Shown: positions 26,205 through 35,866, counted from the first letter of the stretch. The stretch is 64,000 nt of DNA from Sphingomonas sp. So64.6b (GCF_014171475.1 NZ_CP048817.1:4030001-4094000), one strand, 5' to 3'. The notes: generated by a model from the sequence alone, not told the origin. A program made the numbers and translations.

Positions 26205-28954
26205 TGCGCCGCGCCCCAGCTCTTCCCGGTCCCGATCTCGATGCCGAGTGGCACGCTCAGCACCACCGCCGGTTCGGCGGCGGTGGCCATGACGCGCTCG
26301 ATCACCGGTTTTGCCGCTTCGACATCGCCTTCGGGCAGTTCGAACACCAGTTCATCATGCACCTGCAGCAGCATGCGCACATCGGGCAATCCTGCTTCGA
26401 GCAAGGCGGGCCCCATCCGCGCCATTGCCCGCTTGATGATGTCGGCGCTGGTGCCCTGGATCGGCGCGTTGATCGCCGCGCGCTCGGCGCCCTGGCGCTC
26501 ATGCTGGATCTTTGATTTGATACGCGGAAAGTGCGTCTTCCGGCCGAACAGGGTCGTCGTATAGCCGGTCTCGCGCACGCCTTCGGTGGTCTGGACGATA
26601 TAGTTGCTGATCCCGGGGAAGCGCTCGAAATAGCGGTCGATCATCGCTTGCGCCTCCTCCGCGGTGACGTCGAGCCGGCCGGCCAGGCCCCAGCGGCTGA
26701 TGCCATAGAGGATCGCGAAGTTGATCGTCTTGGCACGGCCACGCGTGTCGCGGTTCACCTCGCCGAACAATTCCTGCGCGGTCAGGCTGTGGATGTCGTC
26801 GCCATTGGCGAACGCCGCCTTCAGCGCGGGCACGTCGGCCATATGCGCGGCAAGACGCAGTTCGATCTGCGAATAATCGGCCGCGAGCAGGACATTGCCC
26901 TCTTCGGCGACGAACGCATCGCGGATCTGCCGGCCGACCTCGGTACGGATCGGAATATTCTGCAAGTTCGGGTCAGTCGAGGACAGCCGCCCGGTTTGCG
27001 CTCCGGTCAGCGAGTAACTGGTATGGACGCGGCCGGTCGCCGGGTTGATCTGCGCCTGCAACGCGTCGGTATAAGTGGATTTGAGCTTGGACAGCTGGCG
27101 CCAGTCGAGCACTTTGCGCGCGATATCCTTGCCCGGCGAGTCCTTGTCTGCCGCGATCCGCTCAAGCTCGTTGACGTCGGTCGAATAGACCCCGGATTTT
27201 CCTTTGCGCCCGCCCTTGATGCCCATGCGCTCGAACAGCACGTCACCCAGTTGCTTGGGGCTGCCGATGGTGAAGGCACCGCCAGCCAGCGCATGGATCT
27301 CGACCTCGAGCGCGCCCATCTGGTGTGCGAACTCGGTCGAGAGCTGCGACAGCTTCGCCGCATCGACCTTGATACCGTGCCGCTCCATTTGTGCGATCAC
27401 CGGGATCAGCGGGCGATCGACCATCTCATAGACGCGCGTGACCTGTTCCGCCGGCAGGCGCGGCTTGAACCGCCGCCACAACCGCAAGGTCACATCGGCA
27501 TCCTCGGCGGCGTAGCGCGTCGCCGCCTTCAGATCGATCTCGGCAAAGCCGCGCTGCGTCTTGCCGGTGCCGACCACATCCTTGAACGCGATGCAGCTGT
27601 GCGACAGGTGCGTCGCGGCCAGCTCATCCATGCCGTGCCCGTGCAGGCCGGCATCGAGATCGAAGCTCATCACGATCGTGTCGTCGAACGGCGCGACATC
27701 CAGGCCAGCGCGACCGAGCACGATCATGTCATATTTGAGATTGTGCCCGATCTTGAGGACGCTCGGATCCTCGAACAAGGTTTTGAGCTTCGCGAGCGCG
27801 ACCGCGCGGTCGATCTGCACCGGCACCTCGGCGAACATGTCGGTGCCGCCATGTGCGAGCGGGATGTAACAGGCCCGGTTGGGTTGCAGCGCCATGCTCA
27901 CCCCGACCAGTTCGGCGCGGGTCGCATCGACTCCGGTCGTCTCGGTATCGATCGCGATCCAGCCCTGATGCCGTGCCGTGGCGATCCACTCGTCCAGCGC
28001 GGCCGTATCGACCACCGTCTCGTATCCGTCATGGTCGCACGGCGGATCCTCCACCAGCGGAACCGTCTTCGGTGTCTCGACCGGCGCGTCCGCGACCGCC
28101 GATAGCTTGGCGATCAGCGATTTGAAGCCGTGATGTTCGAGGAACGCACGCAGCGGCGCATCGGGAATGCCTTGCAGCGCCAGATCGTCGAGCGGCTCGG
28201 GCAACGGCACATCGCACTTCAGTTCGACCAGCACGCGGCTCAATCGCGCCATATCGGCCTGTTCGATCAGATTGTCGCGAAGTTTGCCCGGCTTCATCGA
28301 CGGCGCGGCGGCGAGTACGCCTTCCAGATCGCCATGTTCGTTGATCAGCTTGGATGCGGTCTTCGGACCGACCCCGGTCACACCCGGCACATTGTCGACA
28401 CTGTCGCCCATTAGTGCGAGCACGTCACCGAGTCGCTCCGGCCCGACTCCAAACTTCTCCTGGACATGTTCAGGCCCGAGCCGTCGGTTGTTCATCGTGT
28501 CATAAAGGTCGAGCCCGGGCTCGATCAGCTGCATCAGATCCTTGTCGGAACTGACGATCGTGACCAGCCAGCCCTGCGCCAGCGCCGCTTTCGAATAACA
28601 GGCGATGATGTCGTCGGCTTCCAGCCCCTCGGTCTCGATGCACGGCAGCGAAAAGGCGCGCGTGGCGTCACGAATCATGGGAAATTGCGGAACCAGGTCC
28701 TCGGGCGGCGGCGGCCGCTGTGCCTTGTATTTATCGTATAGCTCGTTGCGGAAGGTGTGGCTCGACTTGTCGAGGATCACCGCCATATGCGTCGGGCCAT
28801 CGGCCTTATGCAGCTCGTCGACGAGCTTCCAGATCATCGTGGTGTAACCATAGACGGCGCCGACCGGCTCGCCATGCACATTGGTCAGTGGCGGCAGCCG
28901 GTGATAGGCACGGAAGATATAACCGGAACCATCGACAAGATAGAGATGAGGCAT
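26201..28954 (-). CDS. polA: DNA polymerase I
   Basis: A full-length PolI of 917 residues with three domains. The 5'-3' exonuclease is at the N-terminus (LYLVDGSGYIFRAYHRLPPL, then GDSVDNVPGVTGVGPKTA). The proofreading 3'-5' exonuclease keeps the catalytic DTETTG. The polymerase domain has motif A DYSQIELRLAAHM and motif C QVHDELVFELPEG. The start is ATG 28954 because homologues begin MPxLYLVDGSG; the frame is open much further (to 29344) but only as an overlap with the oxygenase gene. The stop overlaps the flippase start. Confidence 0.96.
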   Translation of the reverse strand: MPHLYLVDGSGYIFRAYHRLPPLTNVHGEPVGAVYGYTTMIWKLVDELHKADGPTHMAVILDKSSHTFRNELYDKYKAQRPPPPEDLVPQFPMIRDATRAFSLPCIETEGLEADDIIACYSKAALAQGWLVTIVSSDKDLMQLIEPGLDLYDTMNNRRLGPEHVQEKFGVGPERLGDVLALMGDSVDNVPGVTGVGPKTASKLINEHGDLEGVLAAAPSMKPGKLRDNLIEQADMARLSRVLVELKCDVPLPEPLDDLALQGIPDAPLRAFLEHHGFKSLIAKLSAVADAPVETPKTVPLVEDPPCDHDGYETVVDTAALDEWIATARHQGWIAIDTETTGVDATRAELVGVSMALQPNRACYIPLAHGGTDMFAEVPVQIDRAVALAKLKTLFEDPSVLKIGHNLKYDMIVLGRAGLDVAPFDDTIVMSFDLDAGLHGHGMDELAATHLSHSCIAFKDVVGTGKTQRGFAEIDLKAATRYAAEDADVTLRLWRRFKPRLPAEQVTRVYEMVDRPLIPVIAQMERHGIKVDAAKLSQLSTEFAHQMGALEVEIHALAGGAFTIGSPKQLGDVLFERMGIKGGRKGKSGVYSTDVNELERIAADKDSPGKDIARKVLDWRQLSKLKSTYTDALQAQINPATGRVHTSYSLTGAQTGRLSSTDPNLQNIPIRTEVGRQIRDAFVAEEGNVLLAADYSQIELRLAAHMADVPALKAAFANGDDIHSLTAQELFGEVNRDTRGRAKTINFAILYGISRWGLAGRLDVTAEEAQAMIDRYFERFPGISNYIVQTTEGVRETGYTTTLFGRKTHFPRIKSKIQHERQGAERAAINAPIQGTSADIIKRAMARMGPALLEAGLPDVRMLLQVHDELVFELPEGDVEAAKPVIERVMATAAEPAVVLSVPLGIEIGTGKSWGAAH

Positions 28955-29043
28955 GGCCGGGGAATAGCCGTAACCTGCGAGCGGCACAAAGCCTTTAGCT
29001 GGGCGCTTTAGCGGGCGCCTTTCGCTCGCCGCTGTTGCGACGC

Positions 29044-29760
29044 TCAAGCTGCGTCGTGGAAGATGATCCCCAAAGTGTGCCGCGCACCCGAGCGCAAGGT
29101 GGATACGCCGTGGCGCATCGTCACGCGGTAATCGCCGCGCCCGCCCCGCACCGGCCGATGGTTGACCGCGAAGACCACCGCGTCGCCCTGTCGGAGCGGC
29201 ACCACCTCGACGCGCGACTGCATGCGCGGGCGTTGTTCGGTCAACACGAAATCGCCGCCGGTGAAATCCTGTTGTGGTCGCGACAACAGGATGGCGACCT
29301 GCAGCGGGAAGACATGCTCGCCATACAAATCCTGATGCAGGCAATTATAATCGCCCGTTCCGTAGCGCAGGAGCAGGGGCGTCGGTCGCCTTTGTCCCGC
29401 CGCATGGCACCGTGCCAGGAAATCGTCATGGCGGTCCGGGAAACGAACATCGCTCCCCAGCCGCTCGACCCATCTATTGGCGATAGGCTGTAGTCGCGGA
29501 TACAGTGCGGCGCGCAAGGTCGCGACGAACGGCGGCAACGGATAAGCGAAATAACCATAGGCACCGCGGCCAAAGCCGTGCCGTGCCATCACGATCCGGC
29601 TGCGGAACAGCGCGTCGTCGTTATAGCCGGCGGCAATGGTGGCACAGGCTTCGGTATCGAGCAGGCCGGGCAACAGCGCACAGCCGCCCGCATCGAGTGC
29701 GGCGTCCGTCCCCGGCCAATCCTGCGCGGCGATCCGCGCGTCGATCTCATCGATGTTCAT
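29044..29760 (-). CDS. 2OG-Fe(II) oxygenase superfamily protein
   Basis: A 238-residue protein with the double-stranded beta-helix iron site: LHQDLYGEH gives His142 and Asp144. The distal MRHGVSTLRSGARHTLGIIFHD gives the second His (about 217) and an Arg (about 227) to bind 2-oxoglutarate. The pattern PLQVAILLSRPQQDFTGGDF between them is typical of prolyl-hydroxylase-like (PF13640-type) proteins. The substrate is unknown. ATG 29760 is preferred and an ATG four codons earlier (29772) is possible. It is separate from polA downstream and has its own upstream gap. Confidence 0.88.
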   Translation of the reverse strand: MNIDEIDARIAAQDWPGTDAALDAGGCALLPGLLDTEACATIAAGYNDDALFRSRIVMARHGFGRGAYGYFAYPLPPFVATLRAALYPRLQPIANRWVERLGSDVRFPDRHDDFLARCHAAGQRRPTPLLLRYGTGDYNCLHQDLYGEHVFPLQVAILLSRPQQDFTGGDFVLTEQRPRMQSRVEVVPLRQGDAVVFAVNHRPVRGGRGDYRVTMRHGVSTLRSGARHTLGIIFHDAA

Positions 29761-29838
29761 GCCGACTCGCATCGCACGGCATTCTTAACGCGGAACTCTG
29801 CCGCTTGCGCTCAAACCGTCAAACCGAAAGCGCCTCTG

Positions 29839-31383
29839 CTATAAGTGCTGTGCCCGGCAAGTGCCGATCCAGCAGGGCAGTTCCCAGGCAAGGCGTGTCC
29901 TCCATCGGGCGACCGGCGCGACCGGCGCTGGCGATGTGAACGGCGGGGTCGGACCGGGTCCGCCCTGCGGCCAGTGGAGACCGGCAATGCCGTCCGGGTA
30001 CCACCGGATGCCAGGGCCGAAATCCCGGCTGAGCGCAAGCAAGCGGATGTGGCCGTGGTCCAGCACTTGTCGATATTCGAAGACATTCCGCATTGGCCCG
30101 GCCGGGTCGGTCGTTGCGGATCTCGCGAAATAGATCGTGCCCCAGTCGGCATTTGGCGGTGCGATGACATCGATCCGCCGTGCGGGCTCGTCGGGTCCGG
30201 CAGGCACGGCGACGAGGCGCAACCCGGTCAGCAGGAATGTCCCCGCTATGACGGCAATGGCGTAGCGGGGCGCCGCGCGTGCGTCGCGTATCAGCAGCCA
30301 CGCCATCAGCCCCAGCAGCGGCAGGAGCCATTTGAAATAATGGAGGCCGTTGAAGCGCCACAATCCGGTCGGCAGCAGATCGATATAGGCGGCAAAGACC
30401 ATGATATAGCTCGCCGTGGCGAGCAACAGACAGGCTGCATAGCTGTGGCGCCGCGAGTCATCTGCCCGGCGGAGCAGGACGAAGAACGATCCTGCAAGTC
30501 CAAGCACGATCCACGGAATCCTGGTGAGCAACCCGGTGCCCTGGGGAAACCAGGGCGCGGGATCGACGAACAGGATCGACATCTTCCAGCCCAGATCGGC
30601 GAAATGCGTGCCGATCTCCATGGACAGTCGCGTATAATCGCTCGGTACGGCGCCGTAGATGGCGAGATGAAGTGCGGCGTAGCCAAGGATCGGCGCTGCT
30701 GCGGCGGCGAGCGCTGCGGTGATCTGGCGCCAGCCCAGCATGCCGCGCCGCGCGAGGATGATGGCGACCGACAGGCAGAGCGTCGTGGGCACGACCATAT
30801 CGGCCGGCCGGGCGAGCGGAATCATCGCGGCGACGAAAGCGAAGCCCGCCGCATCGCGTGGCCGCGCCGGCGACTGGGCAACGATTAGGTCGCCGGTCCG
30901 CGCCATCAACCACCAGATCAATGCGGCGGACAGGGTCGAGGTCCAGGGCTGGACCCAGGCCTGCCATAGCTCGGGCGGCCAGGCGATGCTCAACAGCAGG
31001 ATGATCAGCGCCGCACGCATGCCGATGCCGAGATGTGCTGCCACGCGGATCAGGGCATACACCAGCATGGCGACGCAGATCAGATCGAGCGGCAGGAACG
31101 GGTTGCCCGGCAGCAGCGGTACGAACGGCACGGCCAGCAGCGGATAGAGCAGGGGATACCAGTGGCTCGCGGGCGAAAGATCGCCCTGCGCCAGGGCAAG
31201 TGTGGAACGCAGATACTGGCTCTGATCATACCAGGCGTGCCACGACGACCCGGTCACCAATTTTATCGGCCCCGATTTGAGCATGCAGAGCAGCAGATAG
31301 ACCAAGGTAGCGATCAGCGCCGGGTGCCAGTGCCGCAAAACAGCGCTCAACCGGCTCGGTCGAGCCTCCCGCCCATAATCCAT
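29839..31383 (-). CDS. Multi-pass membrane protein, GT-C-like
   Basis: The 514-residue protein has about ten predicted transmembrane segments starting at residue 20 (PALIATLVYLLLCMLKSG). It has an extracellular Trp/Asp-rich first loop (TGSSWHAWYDQSQYLRSTLA) and a soluble C-terminal tail of about 110 residues. The overall design resembles GT-C glycosyltransferases that use lipid-linked sugars, with acidic residues in the first outer loop. I do not recognise a defined family, so the function is inference. It follows the GT22 gene on the same strand after 90 bases that include a small hairpin (31382-31409). Confidence 0.6.
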   Translation of the reverse strand: MDYGREARPSRLSAVLRHWHPALIATLVYLLLCMLKSGPIKLVTGSSWHAWYDQSQYLRSTLALAQGDLSPASHWYPLLYPLLAVPFVPLLPGNPFLPLDLICVAMLVYALIRVAAHLGIGMRAALIILLLSIAWPPELWQAWVQPWTSTLSAALIWWLMARTGDLIVAQSPARPRDAAGFAFVAAMIPLARPADMVVPTTLCLSVAIILARRGMLGWRQITAALAAAAAPILGYAALHLAIYGAVPSDYTRLSMEIGTHFADLGWKMSILFVDPAPWFPQGTGLLTRIPWIVLGLAGSFFVLLRRADDSRRHSYAACLLLATASYIMVFAAYIDLLPTGLWRFNGLHYFKWLLPLLGLMAWLLIRDARAAPRYAIAVIAGTFLLTGLRLVAVPAGPDEPARRIDVIAPPNADWGTIYFARSATTDPAGPMRNVFEYRQVLDHGHIRLLALSRDFGPGIRWYPDGIAGLHWPQGGPGPTPPFTSPAPVAPVARWRTRLAWELPCWIGTCRAQHL

Positions 31384-31409
31384 CCCATATCCCCCGGTTA
31401 CGATGGGAT
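31382..31409. repeat. Hairpin upstream of the GT-C-like gene
   Basis: ATCCCAT (31382-31388) and ATGGGAT (31403-31409) form a 7-bp stem with a 14-base loop. It begins over the ATG of the gene at 31383 and may influence its translation start. No T run is present. Confidence 0.35.
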
Positions 31410-31473
31410 ACAGGATCGCGTCGCCGGCGCAAGACGGACTGCCGCTCCGCGCTCATTCGCGACGCGAACGCGC

Positions 31474-33006
31474 TCAGTGGCCGGCGCTCTCCATGATGGC
31501 ATTGATCTCGAACCGCTCCGGCGCGGCGGTCGGGCAGCCACCTGCGCGCCGGTAGACGCAGAATTCCATCGGCGCCCCCTTTCGGCCGGGCGCGCAATAG
31601 GTCAGGCGGTAAGCCGGGCCGAGCGCGGCGCCGGCGGCAAGCGGCGCGATCGCGACATTGAACGAGGCGCGCCACGGGGCCGCTTCGGCCGTCGCGGCCG
31701 GGCCTGAGAAATTATAGATCGGCGTCTGGCGACCATAGAAACTGTAGTTCGCGGGCGCCGGCGGTTTGGGACTGAAGAACCCCAGACCGCACGCCGCGGG
31801 ATCGGCCCCCGCCACGCGTATCGCGAGCAGGATGGTGCGATGCGCTTGCCATAATTTTTGGGATGTTCCCGATACAGCGGCAATGCCGGAACATATCGCC
31901 CACGCCGCGATCATACCGATAGTCGTCCATTTCCCAGCCCGCGGGCTTGCGTTACGCGTTACGCGGGCCAGCAGGTCGCCACTGCCAAGGCTTGCCAGCA
32001 GGACGAACAGCGCCAGCGTCGGCAGGATGAAGCGCATTTCCTTGTGTGGGATCAGCGAATGCGCGGCGAGATGGACCAGAGCGAGTAGCAGCAACACAGG
32101 TTGGCGGCGCACGCCGACCAAAGCGAGCGTCACGATGGCAATGCTGGCAATGCCCCAATTTCGCACCGTCTGCGTTAGGTACCAATACCATGGCTCGACC
32201 CCAAACGCGGCGCTCTTGTGCTCGATCAGGTTGATGCGAAAATTCTCGATCATCCATCGGAACGGCACCTCGCCGGAAACCAGATCGACCCCCGCCGAGA
32301 TCGCCAGCGCAGCGATGCCCCCGACGATCATCGGTACCCAGCGGTGCACGTCGCGACCCCCGCCGACAATCGCTAGCGTACCGACGATCGGCGCCATCTG
32401 CAGTCGTGCGCACACCGCGAGCCCGAGCAACAGACCGGCCACCGCGATGTGTCGCCGACCGGCATCGGCGCCCTTGCCGATCAACAGCCAGGCCGCGGGC
32501 ATGAACAGCGACAGCGAGATCGGTTCGGACAAGGTGCGCGGGCCGTAGAACAGTAATTCGCTCCAGATCGCAGCGACAATACCGGCAATCAGCGCGTGGC
32601 GACGGCCGACCAGCGCTCCGAAACGATACCAGGCCCACACCACGCCCAGCGATCCGAGCGCACATAATAGCCGTGGCAACAGCACGGGCAGCATCGTGCC
32701 TGGCGCGATGAACTGGCCCACGCCCATCGGCCCCGCCAGCACCGCAGGGATCAGCCAGGACCGGATTCCGGCACGATATTCCCAGGCGCGCACCCATCTG
32801 CCGGTGGTCAGATAGTGTGCCGGCTCCAGATACTGCCAGAGTTCGTCGGGATGGGCGATAGCCGGCATGAAGGCGACTACGATGCGAAGCGCCAATGCCA
32901 GCAGGAGGATGACCGTCAGCGCGCGGTGGGCCGGAAGGCGAAATATGTTCCGGCCGTTCGTTGTGACCTTTGTCTCGTCAGTGATGGTTGACCACCACTG
33001 CTGCAA
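31474..33006 (-). CDS. GT-C mannosyltransferase-like, glycosyltransferase family 22 (Alg9/PIG-B type)
   Basis: A 510-residue, multi-helix membrane protein. It carries the two hallmarks of GT22 enzymes: HPDELWQYLEPAH (residues about 52-64) in the first outer loop, with the catalytic Asp/Glu, and IPHKEMRFILPTLALF in a later helix junction. Family knowledge: GT22 members transfer mannose from dolichyl- or polyprenyl-phosphate; bacterial members glycosylate lipids or polymers. The start is TTG 33006, overlapping the upstream beta-lactamase-like gene by 29 bases, with a weak ribosome site. The acceptor and sugar donor are unknown. Confidence 0.82.
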   Translation of the reverse strand: MQQWWSTITDETKVTTNGRNIFRLPAHRALTVILLLALALRIVVAFMPAIAHPDELWQYLEPAHYLTTGRWVRAWEYRAGIRSWLIPAVLAGPMGVGQFIAPGTMLPVLLPRLLCALGSLGVVWAWYRFGALVGRRHALIAGIVAAIWSELLFYGPRTLSEPISLSLFMPAAWLLIGKGADAGRRHIAVAGLLLGLAVCARLQMAPIVGTLAIVGGGRDVHRWVPMIVGGIAALAISAGVDLVSGEVPFRWMIENFRINLIEHKSAAFGVEPWYWYLTQTVRNWGIASIAIVTLALVGVRRQPVLLLLALVHLAAHSLIPHKEMRFILPTLALFVLLASLGSGDLLARVTRNASPRAGKWTTIGMIAAWAICSGIAAVSGTSQKLWQAHRTILLAIRVAGADPAACGLGFFSPKPPAPANYSFYGRQTPIYNFSGPAATAEAAPWRASFNVAIAPLAAGAALGPAYRLTYCAPGRKGAPMEFCVYRRAGGCPTAAPERFEINAIMESAGH

Positions 33007-34147
33007 CGACCGCCTGCATCAGCGCCTGGCGTTCGGGGATCGACTTGATCGTGTCGCCGATCATCACCGCAATGGCGTAGCTCTTGCCATCGGGCGCCAT
33101 CAGCAGACCGACATCATTATAGCCGGCGGTGCGTCCGGCCAGGTCCTGGCCGGTGCCGGTCTTGTGCCCAAAGGTCCAGCCCTGTGGCACCGCGCCGCGC
33201 AGGCGCATCTTGCCGGTTTTGGACGATTCCATCGTGCCGATCAGATAGCTGGTCGAATCGGGCGAAAGCAGCCGGCCTTGTTTGAGCTTGGCCAGTGCGC
33301 CGGCGATCGCCATCGGCGCGGCGCCGTCGGGCGGGTCGGTAATATAGCTTTCGAACGCCTCAAGCCGCTCAGTCCGCGGCAAGCTCGCCCGCGCGCGCGT
33401 GAAGGCGTTGCCAACGGCATATTCGGGCTTCCAGGCGAGCCCGGCGGTCTTGGCCTGTAACAACCGCTCGCCAGGGCCGAAGCGGATATCGCCGAGCTGG
33501 TTGCGTTCGATGAACGCACGTACCACACGCGGCCCGCCGACATAACGCAGCAGCCGGTCGTTGGCGGTATTGTCGCTCATCGTCAGCGCGCGCTGCAGCA
33601 ATCCGCCGATCGTTGTCTGATAACCCTCGGCCCTGACCAGCGCCGCGATCGGCTGATGGAACAGTGTCAGGTCTTCGGGCTTGACCGTGACCGGATCGTC
33701 GAGCTTGAGGCGGCCCGAATCGCGCAGGTCGAGCACCGTCATCGCCACCCACAGCTTGCTGACGCTCTGTTGCGGCAAGAGAATGCTGCCGTTGCTCTGC
33801 ACACTCCAGCCACTGTCGATCGAGCGTACCGCGATACCGACGCGACCGTTAAAGCCACGGCCAAGCGTTTCGATGTTGGCGACCAACGCCTGTGGCGCGG
33901 TCACCTCAAGCGGCGCCGACGGTGGAACGGGAACGACGACTTGATAGGGTGGGCGATAGGCTGGCACCGGCGCTGTCGGGCGCGCGGCAACGATACGTGA
34001 TTGAGGGCGAGATGGGGGTATGGCGGTGCTGCACGATGCCACCACCACAGAGATGAGCGCGATCGCCGCCAATCGACCCCGCCCCGAATTCAACACGCCG
34101 TCAATAGAGAGTCGTTCAGTCACACATGATGCCCCGTCCCCGAGCAT
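32978..34147 (-). CDS. Class A beta-lactamase-fold serine hydrolase, lipoprotein
   Basis: The 389-residue protein has a signal helix ending in VVVASC (lipobox Cys39), a Pro-rich linker (residues 44-82) and a beta-lactamase/D-Ala-D-Ala carboxypeptidase-type domain. The active-site elements are SVSK (Ser128, Lys131), SDN (191-193) and KTG (329-331). A canonical ExxLN omega-loop motif is not obvious, which argues against simple equation with a resistance enzyme. It probably acts on peptidoglycan-like substrates or is an uncharacterised hydrolase. ATG 34147 is the longest start; GTG 34123 is a possible alternative. It overlaps the GT22 gene by 29 bases. Confidence 0.83.
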   Translation of the reverse strand: MLGDGASCVTERLSIDGVLNSGRGRLAAIALISVVVASCSTAIPPSRPQSRIVAARPTAPVPAYRPPYQVVVPVPPSAPLEVTAPQALVANIETLGRGFNGRVGIAVRSIDSGWSVQSNGSILLPQQSVSKLWVAMTVLDLRDSGRLKLDDPVTVKPEDLTLFHQPIAALVRAEGYQTTIGGLLQRALTMSDNTANDRLLRYVGGPRVVRAFIERNQLGDIRFGPGERLLQAKTAGLAWKPEYAVGNAFTRARASLPRTERLEAFESYITDPPDGAAPMAIAGALAKLKQGRLLSPDSTSYLIGTMESSKTGKMRLRGAVPQGWTFGHKTGTGQDLAGRTAGYNDVGLLMAPDGKSYAIAVMIGDTIKSIPERQALMQAVVAAVVVNHH

Positions 34148-34273
34148 GAGACTTTATAACCATAATTTTGTTGCGAAATCCCTGATGGCCAAGATTGCGG
34201 TGAAACGCCGCTGACACGCGGTGGGACGGTGCCATGGCTATCCGCGGCAACCCACTGACTCTGAACGCGACTT
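34148..34273. other. Intergenic region between nadB and beta-lactamase-like gene
   Basis: These 126 bases contain a relatively AT-rich patch (34150-34190, ACTTTATAACCATAATTTTG) just before the minus-strand hydrolase start, where its promoter should lie. No gene or clear terminator was seen for nadB, whose stop is at 34274. Confidence 0.4.
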
Positions 34274-35866
34274 TCAGGGAATCAAAACCGTGTCGATCGC
34301 CTCGGGCAGCATCTCGGGATAATCGAGCGTGTAATGCAGTCCGCGCGATTCATGGCGGTGCAGCGCCGAGCGCACGATCAAATCGGCGGTCTGGAGCAAG
34401 TTGCGCAGCTCGATCAGGTCGGGGGTGACGCGGAAATGTCCGTAATAATCATTTACTTCCTCGGTCAGCAGGCGGATGCGATGCTGCGCGCGCTCGAGCC
34501 TCTTGGTGGTGCGGACGATGCCGACATAATTCCACATGAAACGGCGGATCTCGGTCCAGTTCTGCTTGATGACGACTTCTTCGTCCGAATCCTCGACCCG
34601 GCTCTCGTCCCAGGCGCGGATCGGCGGCGGTTCGGGCAGTTCGTCCCAATGTGCGTTGATATGCTTTGCCGCCGCCTCCCCGAACACGAAGCATTCGAGC
34701 AGCGAGTTGGACGCGAGCCGGTTGGCGCCGTGCAGGCCGGATTCGCTACACTCGCCGGCCGCATACAGGCCGGGCAGGTCGGTCTTGCCGTCGAGATCGA
34801 TGACCACGCCACCACAGGTATAATGCTGCGCCGGCACGACGGGGATCGGATCCTTGGTCATGTCGATGCCGAGGCCGAGCAGCTTTTCGTAGATATTGGG
34901 GAAATGCTCCTTCACGAAATCGGGGCCTTTGTGGCTGATATCGAGATGGACGTAATCGAGGCCGAGCCGCTTGATCTCATGATCGATCGCGCGCGCCACG
35001 ATGTCGCGCGGGGCAAGTTCGGCGCGGGCATCGAAATCGGGCATGAAGCGATAGCCGGTTTCCGGGATCAGCAAATGGCCGCCCTCGCCGCGCACCGCCT
35101 CGGTGATCAGGAAGTTCTTGACCTCCAGATTGTACAGGCAGGTCGGGTGGAACTGCATGAATTCCATGTTCGACACGCGGCATCCCGCGCGCCATGCCAT
35201 GGCGATGCCGTCGCCGGTCGCGCCCCTGGGGGCGGTCGAGAAGAGATAGGTCCGCCCCGCGCCGCCCGTGGCGAGGATCGTCGCGCGCGCGGTGTACAGC
35301 TCGACCAGGCCCGTCGCGCGGTTGACGGCATAGACGCCCCACACATGGCCGGAACCCGAATAGCGTTCCTCGTGCCGCCCCGTGGCGAGGTCGATCGCGA
35401 CCATGTCGGGGATCAAAGTGATGTTGGGATGTTCGGTCGCGGCACGTTGCAGCGCTTCCTGCACCGCCCAGCCGGTCGCATCGTCGACATGGACGATGCG
35501 GCGGTGGCTGTGTCCGCCTTCGCGCGTCAGGTGCCTGGCGTCGCCATCCATATTGAACGGGACGCCCAAAGCGGCGAGGCGTTCGATCGCGGCGGGCGCG
35601 CTTTCGACAACGAATTCCACAGTTGCGCGGTCGTTGAGGCCCGCGCCGGCGACCATCGTGTCCTCGATATGGCTGTCGAACGTGTCGCCGGGTTCAAGCA
35701 CTGCGGCGATCCCCCCTTGCGCCCAGGCGGTGGACCCCTCATTGAGCCCGCCTTTGGCGAGCACCGTCACCTTGAACCGGTCGGCGAGGTTGAGTGCGGC
35801 GGTGAGGCCGGCCGCGCCCGATCCAATGATCAGGACATCGCTTTGCTTTGACTCCGGCACGCTCAC
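34274..35866 (-). CDS. nadB: L-aspartate oxidase
   Basis: NadB oxidises L-aspartate to iminoaspartate for quinolinate and NAD synthesis. The 530-residue flavoprotein opens with VLIIGSGAAGLTAALNLAD, then GGLNEGSTAWAQGGIAAVL with the flavin contacts and HTREGGHSHRR-like HLTREGGHSHRRIVH (substrate-site Arg/His). LFSTAPRGATGDG is also present, as is AAGECSESGLHGANRLASNS for the second FAD site. These residues separate NadB from SdhA/FrdA. nadA and nadC are not nearby. The 66-base gap to the ABC ATPase gene suggests a separate or joint transcript; this cannot be decided. Confidence 0.95.
   Translation of the reverse strand: MSVPESKQSDVLIIGSGAAGLTAALNLADRFKVTVLAKGGLNEGSTAWAQGGIAAVLEPGDTFDSHIEDTMVAGAGLNDRATVEFVVESAPAAIERLAALGVPFNMDGDARHLTREGGHSHRRIVHVDDATGWAVQEALQRAATEHPNITLIPDMVAIDLATGRHEERYSGSGHVWGVYAVNRATGLVELYTARATILATGGAGRTYLFSTAPRGATGDGIAMAWRAGCRVSNMEFMQFHPTCLYNLEVKNFLITEAVRGEGGHLLIPETGYRFMPDFDARAELAPRDIVARAIDHEIKRLGLDYVHLDISHKGPDFVKEHFPNIYEKLLGLGIDMTKDPIPVVPAQHYTCGGVVIDLDGKTDLPGLYAAGECSESGLHGANRLASNSLLECFVFGEAAAKHINAHWDELPEPPPIRAWDESRVEDSDEEVVIKQNWTEIRRFMWNYVGIVRTTKRLERAQHRIRLLTEEVNDYYGHFRVTPDLIELRNLLQTADLIVRSALHRHESRGLHYTLDYPEMLPEAIDTVLIP

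Noticed and set aside
26531..28105. Long plus-strand frame opposite polA
   Set aside because: polA is full length with all motifs in order; the opposing frame shows no family features.
28955..29344. N-terminal extension of DNA polymerase I
   Set aside because: The extra 130 codons overlap the 2OG oxygenase gene and are Arg/Pro-rich; homologues begin at the chosen methionine.
32978..34147. Acquired antibiotic-resistance beta-lactamase
   Set aside because: It sits in a core-like gene run with the same GC character, is a lipoprotein with a long linker, and has no mobile elements around it.
34334..35851. Long plus-strand frame opposite nadB
   Set aside because: It is an antisense shadow of a clear L-aspartate oxidase gene; no motif and no ribosome binding site.
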